A stretch of DNA of 64,000 bases from Craterostigma plantagineum (lineage: Eukaryota > Streptophyta > Magnoliopsida > Lamiales > Linderniaceae). The DNA lies in NCBI GenBank assembly GCA_027422505.1, contig JAPQWV010000028.1:4058001-4122000 (forward strand), read 5' to 3'. The notes under the pieces are model-generated. The model saw nothing but the letters and a program-made list of their open reading frames with translations. It had not been told where the DNA came from and made no database searches. The translations under genes were made by a program, and so were the position numbers. Shown here in pieces: positions 42,002-52,502 of the stretch (position 1 is the stretch's first letter; each line of letters starts with the position of its first letter).

Positions 42002-42606
42002 CTTACTTCCCAAGCTTTGTTTAGATGATTTGGGGGGTTAAGCTTTGCCGAAATTCTCCCGAGCTTGCTAGTTTCCCCTATTTTCTTCTTCTTTGGCCTT
42101 CACTTCTCCTTTTTCTCTTTTCCTTGTGGTGTTCATTCCTTAAGTGAGGTGGTGACGATTGATTTTTATGTGAGATTCCAAGTGGTGATGACCCGTGTGA
42201 TTTGCCTTGCCCCTAAGCAAAGTCCCACACTTTTTCGTATCCCTAATGATTGTTTTAACATAGGTCTAATATAGGTTAAGGGAGCCCATGCGTTACTTAC
42301 CTTAAAATGGGGAAAATATCTATTTGTTTTCTCTTTTGGGCTCAAGTTTGGGCCATAAAGTGTTTTCCACCCATTTAAAAACAATTGGGCCCTTCTTTTT
42401 ATTACCTAGCTATTTCACATGGGCTCTAAGAAAATTTTGGACATGTTATTAATTGAATTCTATTGAATTGGGTCCAAACTATTTAGATCGGATATTATTT
42501 GGTTTCTCACCCGACTCTCGATCCGCTCGAACATCAAATTCATTAATTTCGAACTTGTACAAAATTAATTACATCCTAATCCCGTATTAAAATTACGGGT
42601 GTTACA

Positions 42607-43158
42607 TCCTCCCCCTACAGAAATTTCGTCTCTGAAATTTAGGTCGTCGGGAACAACTCGAGGTTACGATTCTTCATATCGTCCTCTCGCCCACGGGGCT
42701 TCTTCGACCAATTGGTTTCGCCACAACACTTTGACTAATGGAATATCTTTATTCCGAAGTCGCTTCACTTCTCGCATCAATATCTCCACTGGTTGATCTT
42801 CATAACTCAAGTCTGGTTTCAAGCGTTGATGGAGTCCATCATTTCTTAATACGTGACTCGGGTCCGCAACGTATTTTTGTAATGCTGACACGTGGAAAAC
42901 GTCGTGGACTTGTTCCAAGGACGCCGGCAATTCTAGTTGATACGCAACTGCGCCGACTCGCTTCAGGATCTTGAAAGGTCCTATATGCCTTAGACTCAAC
43001 TTTCCTTTTCGTTCGAATCTCTTCACGCTCATCATGGGTGATATCTTCATAAACACCCAATCATCCTCCGTAAATTCTAAGGGCGTCTGCCTTTTATCAG
43101 CGTAGCTTTTCTGTCGGTATTGGGCTGCTGGCATTCTTTCTTGGATTTTCGCAACAGC
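42607..43158 (-). pseudogene. Gypsy-C polypurine tract and C-terminal Pol (integrase end, chromodomain-like)
   Basis: The tract AGGGGGAGGA (minus; 42607-42616) adjoins the LTR. The frame 43158-42664 reads QYRQKSYADKRQTPLEFTED (the integrase C-terminal start), VFMKISPMMSVKRFERKGKL, FKILKRVGAVAYQLELP, VHDVFHVSALQKYV, then PVEILMREVKRLRNKDIPLV and KVLWRNQLVEEAPW, which corresponds to the degenerate chromodomain of Tekay/Del-type elements. The upstream part is cut by the Gypsy-G LTR at 43159. Open but partial. Confidence 0.85.
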
Positions 43159-44030
43159 TGTAATACCCATAAAATCTTATTACAGGATTTCCGATATAAT
43201 TAAATATTAACGATGGAAAACAGTTAATTAGAGACACTGTTGGGATAATTACATAAAGAAGCTAGGATTATGGGTGAAAATATAATTTCTGAAGTATAAT
43301 TATTTGAGCTCGATGTATGATACAATGTTTCATGCTCTTATAACGACTTATGTGTCCATGTGATTACATGCAACGTGATTTATAACCCCCATATGTGCTA
43401 TGAATTATGACTTAAGGGATGAATGTAGGACTTAGGAAAATAGTTAACATTTATATCGGTAAGGACCAAATTTAGGTAAGAAGGTAATTAGACTAGAATC
43501 GAATGATGCAATTTTAATAAGTAAGTATTAGTAAGGATAAGTTTGGACTATTACTGCAAATGGGCTAAATTAAATCCTCACTTAGGCCCAAATATTAAAG
43601 ACATATAATAAAAGCAAAGTTACTTAGGGTGAGGGAAAAACTCGCGTCATCCCATGTCCCATCAAGTATACGTTTGGTAACTTTGTGTTTATCTAAACCT
43701 TAGATAGTACAAGCTCGTTGAGCAAGAACCCTAAGTTAATAAAAACAGATCAAACGAGAGCTAAGCTAAGAAGAAAGGAAGAGAACTCACCTAACATCAA
43801 TCGAATTCCAACACCAGGAAAAAGGTATATCTTTTTACCTTATTATGTACGATAGCATGTATAAATCCATTTCAAGTCTAAGAATTAAAGAACAGGAAGG
43901 GACAACTAGGGTGTATCCTTTTCCTAGGACATAATAGTCTTTAAGGAAGACTTCGATTTTAAGTTAGTTACTGATTTTAGGGTTTAACCTAGGAGATTGG
44001 ATTTATATGTTAATTGTTACGTTTGAAAAG
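43159..44030 (+). repeat. Gypsy-G LTR 5' portion (plus)
   Basis: It starts TGTAATACCCATAAAATC after the Gypsy-C pol sequence and ends where Copia-4 pol homology stops. Content such as CTTATAACGACTTATGTGTCC is close to the Gypsy-A LTR start region, so it is a relative of that family. The remaining LTR is missing. No genes. Confidence 0.7.
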
Positions 44031-45875
44031 ATTTGGTAGGCTCGTTTTGGCTCAGGAAGCAATTGAAAAGACTGTATTGACGACGTGTCCTCACACCAAC
44101 CGAAGGATCGCCAATTATCTGATCAACCGAGTGGCCTCTCGTCCACTTGCGCTCATGAGGCAAGGCTGAAGTCGATGCGTCAGCCATCTGTGGATCTAAA
44201 TTGCCTATAGTCTCCGATTGATCATTTGTCTGAGGAAGTTCCAATACTGCACTTGGATTGATCGTCTCTGATGATACTTCCTCGATGACCACTGTAGGTT
44301 CTTCGGTGTTCTGTGGCAATTCTGAATCGGGTGGGGTAGAGGTGTGAGATGAACTTGGTACGTCGGTCTCGCTCGGTAGATAATCCATTGTTGGTGTAGG
44401 CGTGTATGACCGATATACCGGTTCGAAGAGAGAATCCAAGTCGTCTATTGCAAGTCTCGTTGCTTCGTCTGACACTGATCCTGAAGTTGTTGCCATCTTC
44501 TGTTGGTTTTGTGCCAACACACCAGTGATTACGGGTTCTGAAATGTTGTCTTCAGAAGCCAACGGGTTAGGCACGGGTCCTGGACTGAATTGACCAGAAG
44601 CCATCTCTGCCACTTCGTGGAAAGTGACATTATAGCTTTCCTTAATAGTTCGGTTGGACTTGATGTATACTCGGTATGCTTTTGATGTTGAAGAATACCC
44701 GACAAATGTAGCTTCGAATGCTTTAGGGTCGAACTTTGCACGTTGCTCTCGGTCGTTCGCCACAAAGCACTTGCACCCGAAGACTTTAAGGAGAGAGATG
44801 TTGGGCACTCTATTATTCACAATCTCATACGGAGTCTTGTTGAACCGTTTGTGAACCACCGTCCTGTTTTGAGTAAAACAAGCGGTATTGACTGCTTCAG
44901 CCCATAGAAAGTGTGGAAGATCCGATTGGATCAGCATTGTACGAGCGGCTTCCACTAGTGTTCGATTTTTCCTTTCAACGACCCCATTTTGTTGAGGTGT
45001 TTTGCCGGCTGAAAATTGTTGACTCCAAGTTTCTGATAAAACTCACTGAGGTGATTGTTCTTGAACTCAGTGCCGTTGTCTGTTCGAACAACTTGAATAG
45101 TCTGTTGCAGCAGATTTTGAGTTGTGTTCACAAAATTGATGATCAAGTCACCAGTCTCATCTTTCGTTCGGAGGAACTTAGTCCACGTGTAGCGAGAATA
45201 GTCATCCACAATCACTACATACTTTCTTCCATTGATACTCTGAGTCTGCATCGGACCACAGAGATCCATGTGAATTAGTTCCAATGGTCGAGAAGTAGAT
45301 GCAATTTGCTTGACGTGATGAGATGCTCGCTTCATTTTTTCTATTTGACATGCCGAACAGTGATGCTCCCTTTGTAGTTGTATAGTTGGAAGACCGTGAA
45401 CCAACTTTTTCGTAGAAAGACGTTGGAGAGATTTCATATTCAGATGAGACAGTCGTTGATGCCATAAGCTGTTCCTCTGTAAATCAGTCTGAGAAATGAG
45501 GCATACAGCTGTCGTGGGCCGCACAAACGTCAGGTTGACCGTGTAAAGATTGGATCTCCGAAGTCCTTGAAGGAGTTCTGTGTCCTGACTATCCACAATT
45601 CTGCACCGGTCAGCATGGAAGACCACCTGGAATCCTTTGTCACAGAATTGGCCTATGCTGAACAAGTTATGGCGGAGGCCTTCGACGTACGAGACATCTT
45701 TGATGGTCAGATTCTTCAGAGTGATATCCCCAAGTCCTAGAATCGGGGCTGAATCGTTATTCCCAAATCTGACTTTGCCGTTTGGTCGGTCTTTGTAGTT
45801 GCTCAGCAGCTCTTGACTACCAGTCATGTGTGTGGAGCAACCAGAGTCGAGGTACCACACATGATGGATCTACAA
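44017..45875 (-). pseudogene. pol: Copia-4 Pol: protease active site, integrase, linker
   Basis: WYLDSGCSTHMTG (45858-45820) is the Copia protease active site. Next come FSIGQFCDKGFQVVF, the GAG-pre-integrase zinc motif (WHQRLSHLN...HHCSACQIEK) and the integrase core, with HMDLCGPM, VVIVDDYSRYTW and VRTDNGTEFKN. A frameshift pair near 44955-45010 alters the region before the catalytic Glu. The second frame continues with EAARTMLIQSDLPHFLWAEA, KTPYEIVNNRVPNISLLKVF, GCKCFV, FVGYSSTSKAYRVY and a long acidic linker ending HERKWTRGHSVDQIIGDP and FNCFLSQNEP. The true homology stops there; the last residues to 44017 come from the Gypsy-G side. Confidence 0.88.
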
Positions 45876-45882
45876 AAACAAT

Positions 45883-48800
45883 TTAGAGAGCTTTAGGTAC
45901 CCACTTAAATATGGGTCCTCTTGGATTAGCAGATTTAGTTTTGGTTTCAGAAATGACTCCTAAATCTATTTTTGGAAGAATCTTAATAACCCATTGCACT
46001 TTTGAAAAAGTGGGTTTGGGTTTTGCCTCTATAGGAGACTTGGCTCTTTTGGCTTTTGTCGTCCTAGGCGGAGATTTAGGAACCCATTTGGGTTGAACCT
46101 TACAGGGAAGGTTAATTTCAGCACGTACAAATGCTTTGGAGGGTTTGTGTGAGGAAAAGATCTTTTCTTGTGATAGTCTCCTAAGGTGCTTGGGGGATAT
46201 AATTTCTACGGGATACCTTAGGTGAGTACATTCATGTACGGCGCCATAAGCTTTCTTTATGGCTGGATCTTGTTTCCTAGGTGTCTTCCTAGTGGCATTT
46301 GTTTCAGAATGATTAATTTTTTACGTAGAGCCTATTTCGAAGTTGGTGCTTCTAAAGGTGATCGGCTGAAGTGAATAAGTAGAAGCAATTATCTTAAAAG
46401 TGGAAATAGCTCTTTTATTTCTACGAGTGACTTTTATTGTAACAGAAGGAGTAGCATGCTCAGAAACATTTAAGTCTAATGGCTCCTTCTTTATCTTAGT
46501 GCTAGACACTCTCGCCTTTGTTTTTAGTGCTGACGCTACGCTCCCTGTAGACGTAGGTAAAGTGAAATTAGTCATAGCACTCTTAACAGAATTATTTTTA
46601 CAATATTTATCTTTCAAAGGCGATTTTTCATTTTTCACGCTTTTTTGTAATAGCGTGAGAGGTAGTTTGGGGGGACGAGGAAGCCTTGAGATTTTCCATC
46701 TCCTTAAAGAATTTTTCTTTTCAGCTTCGAAATTCTCTCGTTCTTTTTCTAACTTTGCCTGTGACTCCTCTATCTGTTTTATGATAGGGGGTTTGTAGAG
46801 AGAATTTTTATAATTGCAGAGAGGTAGAATTTGAACTAAATTGCAGACAGGTGTTAGAGTTTCTTTCCTATTTTTGTCCCTTTCATTTAGTTCTTTGTAG
46901 TCAAAGGGGATTTCTGGACCATGTGGACCTTGTCTAATGGATGAATCGAAAGTATTTTCATAAGATGATTCAGTAAAATTTTTAAGAGAGGTTATTCCTA
47001 AGCGCATGTGTTTAACATCATATATTTCTTTCTTTTGTAAAACACACGGGTTAGTGAAACCTATGCCTTCTATAGGATTATAGAACTCTATATCCTTGGG
47101 CTTGTGCAAAAATATCGTCTGTTCGGACTGTCCGCTACGCGTAACTATATCGTCTAATTTCTTTACTTTGGCATATTGTCTCTTGCGTTCCTCACCTAGG
47201 AGAGCGTAATTATATTTCCACGGTTAGTTTCGCGGCTTGACAGGCATCGAAATCCTTACTAAGCTCACTAATCTTAGCATTCGATGTTTTTAATTGAGCT
47301 TCTAAGTTAGTGATCTTAGAGGTAGCTTCGGTTATCCTACAATTTAAAATGGCTTTCTCGTTGAGATTTCTAACCAAGCAATTGTAGTTATTTGCTAGCC
47401 TATCTTCTAATTCCTTAATCTTTTTGCTCTGTTGTCCGAGTTGAGGTTGACTAGTCTCTCTAGAATGGAGGCTCTTGGTAAGTTCATCTATTTTTGCACT
47501 AGAGCTCCTAAGTTCTTGTTCGAGACTATCTATCTTCTCCTGAGCTCTCTCAAGTTTGCTCTCTACTTCCTTTATACTTTTCTGCTCACGTTTCATGTTA
47601 GCATATTGCTTTTGATATGATTCTAACATGGTCAATAATGTGGAAGGAGTGACTACCTCATTTGAAGATGTGGATGCGTTGTCGTCGTCCGTACGAGTGG
47701 ATGTTTCGACGTCCAATTCGTTGTCGAGACGGGCCATGAGGGCTAAGTTCTCTTCTTCGGAGTTCGACGTGTCCTCGAGCCATTGGTCCTGTTCAGCCAT
47801 GAGAGCTACTCCAGCTTCTTTCTGTTTTGTCAATTGAAGCTTCCTGGAGTAGTAGTTTGCATCTCTTTTCTTCGGGAGAGTGCACTCTCTGGCGAAGTGA
47901 CCTGCTTTGCCACAGTTAAAACATTTGTTAGTTTCTTTGGAATTCTTGACCTCGGAACTCTCCGGAGCACGTTCTTTGTTCTTGGAGCTTGTAGTCCGAA
48001 GTCTATTGGCCGAGGTTGAAGACTTCTTCTTGAAGTATTTCTTGCTCATCATTTGCCCAATGAGAGCTAACTGTTTCCCAAGGGATTTCATGTTCGGCTC
48101 GATGTCGGAGTCCGATTCCTCTTCCGACTCTGATGATGAAGGTGGCCTAACGATCTTTTCCTTTCTTGACCTTGTGCTCCTCTTCTCCAAGACTAAGGCA
48201 ACCGTGTCATTGGTTTGTTTGCCTTTATGCTCTTTGGTAATCTTGCGGATATCCTCCTCATGCTGAGCGAGATTATCGAACACGGCATGGACATCCAACT
48301 CCTCTAGATCTTTGTTTTGTTGTATTTGAGTGGATATTTTCTTCCATTCCGTGGGCAGAGAGGATAGAAATCTTATGTTTGTCTCCATGTTTGTCTTTGT
48401 TATTTCTATCTTCCTCATTTCATTGAGAAGAGTGAGGTATCGTTGGTAGATCTCGTTTAGACTCTCCTCCGGCTTTGCTTTGAATGAGTCGTAAGCAGTG
48501 AGAATGTTCGCCTTCTTGGCCTTATGCCAACTTCCGTCCTTTGCATCATCCTATGCAGCTCATCCCACATCCCTTTGGCCGATGTAAGGCTGTCGATTTG
48601 TCTGTATATATCGTTGGGGATGCCCTGCATAAGGGTATTCATGGCTACTAGATCAGCCTTAGCTCGAGCTCTTTCCTCCAGAGTGTATTCTCTAGGCTCC
48701 TTTAGTCGCCTAGAAGCTGGAATTGCTGGAGTAGCTGTTTCGTCCCCGGGTACATGAACCCAGAACTGTGCCGGTCCCTCTTCAAGGGACTTCAGTAGAT

Positions 48801-48915
48801 TTTCGGCTTGATCCTTTAGAGCAATGAAATTCAGAAAGCGGCTTCTCCATACTGTGTATTCGCCTCTTTGCAAGATCGGCGGACGGTTGTCATTTTCGAG
48901 TTAGTATGCATCCAT
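45883..48915 (-). pseudogene. gag: Copia-4 Gag (large Sirevirus type), broken frame
   Basis: From the ATG at 48915 there is a stop at codon 5, then the gag N-domain (QRGEYTVWRSRFLNF, ARAKADLVAMNTLMQGIPND, KGMWDELHRMMQRTE). A frameshift near 48540 leads to 48418-47210: MRKIEITKTNMETNIRFLSS, a zinc knuckle CFNCGKAGHFAREC (47930-47890) and a coiled coil of over 150 residues (KEVESKLERAQEKIDSLEQE, KITNLEAQLKTSNAKISEL). A second frameshift near 47215 gives 47109-46321 (TIFLHKPKDIEFYNPIEGIG). A nonsense codon at about 46321 precedes the tail RYPVEIISPKHLRRL...IFKWVPKAL. An extended coiled-coil gag is typical of Sireviruses. Four lesions: not functional. Confidence 0.88.
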
Positions 48916-49979
48916 GTTTGTATTGTAGTCGAGTAGTTGAAGGATCTTCGTTAATTGTTTTGAAGGTTGAAGATGATGTAATGTGCTTCACAAGTGACAA
49001 AATTTGTTAGTAGCGTTTGATTCGAAAATTAGATCGAGAATTATTTTCGATTCAATCTTAAAGTTTGATCGAAATTAATTCCGTCGAGATAGTGTACTGA
49101 GTACTGTTCTCGTGTGAGAAATATTGTCAGCGAGATATTTTACGAGCGAGATAAATTGCTCAAAATCATTCGGTCGAGAAAAATTTCTTGATCGTGAATT
49201 TATTTCGATCGTAAAGAAACAGTACGTTAGTAAGTTTCTCGACAAGTCAAAATAAATCTGTTGACTAGAAAAAATTTCTCGCGTGTAAACGATTTTCGCC
49301 TGGTCAAACGTTAAAAGGTTTGACTGAAAAAGTTTTTCGAGTGAAAGTTTTTACGCATGCAAAGTCAAAATAAGTCTCTCTCGAAAAAGTTTTTCGCTGT
49401 ATAATGCTCGAGAAATATTTCTAACTAAAATCGTTTCTACTTATGACGATTCTAGCGCTGACTTCGTATTCTGACCGAGAAAAATTCTCGCGCTAAGTTT
49501 ATCGATCGAGAAACTAATCCGATCGCAAAGCTTAGCGAGAAAAATTTGAGCAATCGAGAAAAATTCACAGAATACGATTAACACTAATTCGAGCAAAAAC
49601 AAAGAATCAGATAGTGAAATTTGAGGCAATTGCTCGCAATTAAGTACTAATCACGCACGAACAAGCAATTAAACACGTTATGAAGCAAAATATATCGAAT
49701 TTGATCAAAATCAGAATGTGTTCTTCATGTTCTTCGCAAACAGTAACATTCAGAAGCAATTCAATTCTAGAAATCGAAGTTTAAACTGCTACAGAACTGA
49801 TCGCTATGATGATCTATCACTTAAACAAGCACAGAAATACCAAATTCAAGTCAATTAAGCACAGAATTAAGCTATTGGATCGAAAAAGGTTTTCGCGCCA
49901 AACTGTTCTTCGATGAACAGTATCCAGAAAATGATTTTCGATCCAATTCTAACAATTTTCGATTCAAAACAGAACGAAT
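48916..49979 (-). other. Copia-4 leader between PBS and gag
   Basis: About 1 kb rich in CGAGAAA / TTTCTCG motifs (for example at 49130-49600) and AT-rich spacers. No frame of note. It probably contains the packaging signal (inference). Confidence 0.6.
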
Positions 49980-49993
49980 CTGCTCTGATACCA
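49980..49993 (-). other. Copia-4 primer binding site
   Basis: The reverse complement TGGTATCAGAGCAG lies two bases from the LTR end (CCTAACA at 49996 on minus). It matches initiator Met tRNA. Confidence 0.88.
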
Positions 49994-49995
49994 AT

Positions 49996-50429
49996 TGTTA
50001 GGTCCTACGATTAAAAACTCTATGATCCTAGGCATGAATTCTAAGTAATTCGATGATAATAATTGACATTAAGATTCGATCGAAAAACTCAAATGAAGAA
50101 CAAGAGAGAGAATTCGAGTAGAGTGAGAAAGTTACTGTTGTTTCTCTCTCTAGAAATTGAATTGCAAGCCCTTCGGATCAATTCTCAAAACTTTCTCTAT
50201 TAAGCTCAATTGACTTACGAGTATTTATACCAAACAAACTTGGTATAAATATCAATCTAGTCCTAATCTAAGGACTACTATACAAAACGCCCCTAATTAC
50301 AAAAACAACTAATGAAATCAAGCACAATTACAAATAGTATTCTACAGGGCTTCTAAAACAAGTCCGACGGCACAAAAGGCTAGCTCTTGGAGCCATCTTT
50401 GTGGACTGGGCAAGATGAAAGTAACAAAC
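49996..50429 (-). repeat. Copia-4 5' LTR (minus), outer end tentative
   Basis: The inner end ACCTAACA is firm because of the PBS. A TATA box (GGTATAAATACTC on minus, near 50219-50231) fits transcription toward gag. The outer end TGTTACTTTC at 50429 is the best TG candidate, giving 434 bp, but without the partner LTR this is a guess. Confidence 0.55.
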
Positions 50430-51496
50430 CCATGGGCCACAGAAGATGGCACTAGCCAAAAAGAAGATGCCGCGGACCGGGCGACCCATCCTGGCACTAC
50501 AAGGACCCAAAGGAGAAGATGGCGCCCACCCAGTCCCTTGGAGGACATCGACCCACCGAGAAATGGCGTGGTAGTCGAGCGGTTGAAAAGCCATGGAGGA
50601 TGTTACCGCTCCTACCAGCTTCTCGGTGAAAGGAAGGTCGAGAACCCACCAAGAAACGGGACTGGAATAGGAACTGGTTACCCGGGATTGAATGACATGC
50701 CAGATGTATACCCGGATACCGGCTCCTATCGAATTCGTTGCGCTTTCTGAGGTACAAACAAGCAGACATTCACCTCGACGCAACATCCGATTCCCCAAAG
50801 GAACTCTATTCCAGGCGTGGGTTCAGGGGAAACCGGAGTTCTAAGAGCTGCTAAAACGGAGCGGATCAGAAGAAGATTTCTTCAGACCTTTAAGCGTTTC
50901 GTCGAGGCTGAGCGATCTTCTGTTAAGACTCGCCAGTGTAGTTGCAGAGCTACCGGTCTCATTGTGCTTTACAAGGAGAGAACAACTATAATGATGGCTC
51001 TCTTACACAATGACTACCTTCCCTCATACCGGACATGTGATTGTCAAAAAGGGGGAAGAAGAGTACTGCCAATTCAGGAGAAAGGGCAGATGTCAGTACT
51101 TGACGAAGCAGCAGGCATACCGGATGCACCAGACAGATCGGAAATGCCAACAACCGGAAGATCGAAGAACTGGCATAATCAAGCCAACACCGGTTGTAAA
51201 GTGCTGAGGGAAGAAGAGTACAGCTAAAGCCTGAAGTCAAGGAGAAAGGGCAGATGGCAGTAGCGAGGCAGATAGTCGGCACTGCTAAAGCCTAAAGACG
51301 ACGAGCAGTACTAACAAGGCGGAAATCGGACGTACCAAACGGACCGGTAAATGCCATCAACCGGAAGATCGAAGAATTGTGGCATATCTAAGGAATAGAT
51401 AGGCTAACAACGGTTGTATTAAATCGGTAGTTTATGTATCAAATTTCCTCTGATATAATAAATACCTTTCTGCTTCGTTAAGTTTTGACAATCACC
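50430..51496 (+). other. 3' internal region of a plus-strand Sirevirus, no recognised gene
   Basis: It precedes the LTR at 51511. Two open frames on plus (50415-50750 and 50817-51227, the latter 136 residues, Arg/Lys-rich with several Cys) show no family I recognise. Purine tracts TCAAAAAGGGGGAAGAAG (51043-51060) and AAAAAGGGGGAAA (51497-51509) are PPT-like and duplicated, as in Sireviruses. GC content is higher at 50440-50780 than around it. The blocks GGCATACCGGATGCACCAGA and AAATGCCAACAACCGGAAGA have partly repeated forms (51330-51370). Confidence 0.45.
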
Positions 51497-51510
51497 AAAA
51501 AGGGGGAAAT
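51497..51510 (+). other. Polypurine tract of the plus-strand Sirevirus
   Basis: AAAAAGGGGGAAAT directly precedes the TG of the LTR at 51511. Confidence 0.8.
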
Positions 51511-52502
51511 TGTTAAGTATCGTGAATCAAAGAATTTAGATTAAGCAGTTTTGGTGATTGTCCAAACTTGACTGAGTATAACCGGTTAAACGTAGACTCA
51601 AGACCGGATATCAGTCAGCAGATCACAAGTACGTCAGAAACCAAATACCAGTCAACAGTTTAAAAGCGCGCTAGATACCAGACCAGACAAAGTGTCAAGA
51701 CCAGAGTACACATACCGGACCTGCCACGTGTACAAAGATTTAAAATGATTCAAGGCGGGATATTGAAGACTTCTGCTAAAGCATTTAATGCAAGGCTGTC
51801 AGGAGGAGCCAAGTTGAAAAGTTAAGCTTAAAAAAGAAAAAGCAATGGGCACAGCGCGAACTGCTATGAAGACCGGACAGTACCCGTTTTGGGTAAAATG
51901 CGTTTAATGCATAGTCCGGTACACGGGGCCATCTCACAACGGTCTTCTTCAACAAAGATCGAGTATATATATCAAGGAAGAAGCACTGAAGATGGTCATG
52001 ACACTTTACCACGAGAAATCAAAGACAAGATTCAAATCTCTCCAAAGCAAAGAAAGAAATTAGAAAGTGTTGTCCTCACTGTACGAGAACCAATTTGGTT
52101 AAGTAAGTGAGTTGTTGTTTTTCCGACGGACTGTAAAAAGTTGTTGAAGAAGGTGGATTGTATTATACGACTGCCTAGGAATTCACTAGATTAAGCTGAG
52201 GGCAGCTGGGTAGGTTGTACAGTGAGTGTATAACTGAAGTATAGTGAACCTTCCTTGCGAGGAAGAAGGGGAGACGTAGGAGATTTAACTCCGAACTTCC
52301 AGAAACAAACCAGGTCTTCCTCACATACACAAGCTAACACATCACACTTATTATCGGTCTTGGTTCAAAACCGACCGACTCGCTTCTGCACAAATCACAC
52401 TTAGATAAATATCAAGTACCGGTATTAGCCATAATCGGTTAACTACCAAAAAGCGTCAAGCGTTTATTCACCCCCCTCTAAACGCGTAAACCGATCCTAA
52501 CA
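51511..52502 (+). repeat. Sirevirus-type 3' LTR (plus), 992 bp
   Basis: It starts TGTTAAGTATCGTGAATC and ends CGATCCTAACA, with TTATTCACCCCCCTCTAAA just before the end, a common ending of plant Copia LTRs. A TATA box (GAGTATATATATCAAG) is at 51961-51976. The five bases after it, AAGAG, would be the duplication, but the left copy is not visible. No genes. Confidence 0.8.

Larger units (their letters stand above)
40216..42606 (-). repeat. Gypsy-C 3' LTR (minus)
   Basis: On the minus strand it starts at 42606 with TGTAACACCCGTAATTTTAA (start hairpin) and reaches TTGCGGAAATCCGCCAACTA near 40216, where the 5S element begins, so the last few tens of bases may be lost. It contains a perfect 21-nt hairpin (41981-42001), a cluster of GCGAA motifs (41210-41690), an inverted-repeat block ACACCTTAAGGTGT (40932-40945), two tandem ~75-bp units (40545-40690) and the GGAGTCACCGCC stem-loop block (40382-40440). 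No genes. Confidence 0.85.
44031..50429 (-). mobile_element. Copia-4: 5' two thirds of a Sirevirus-type element (minus)
   Basis: From right to left: LTR (about 50429-49996), PBS, a 1-kb leader, gag, protease, integrase, then truncation inside the integrase-RT linker at about 44030. RT, RNase H, the envelope-like ORF and the 3' LTR are missing. Confidence 0.85.
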
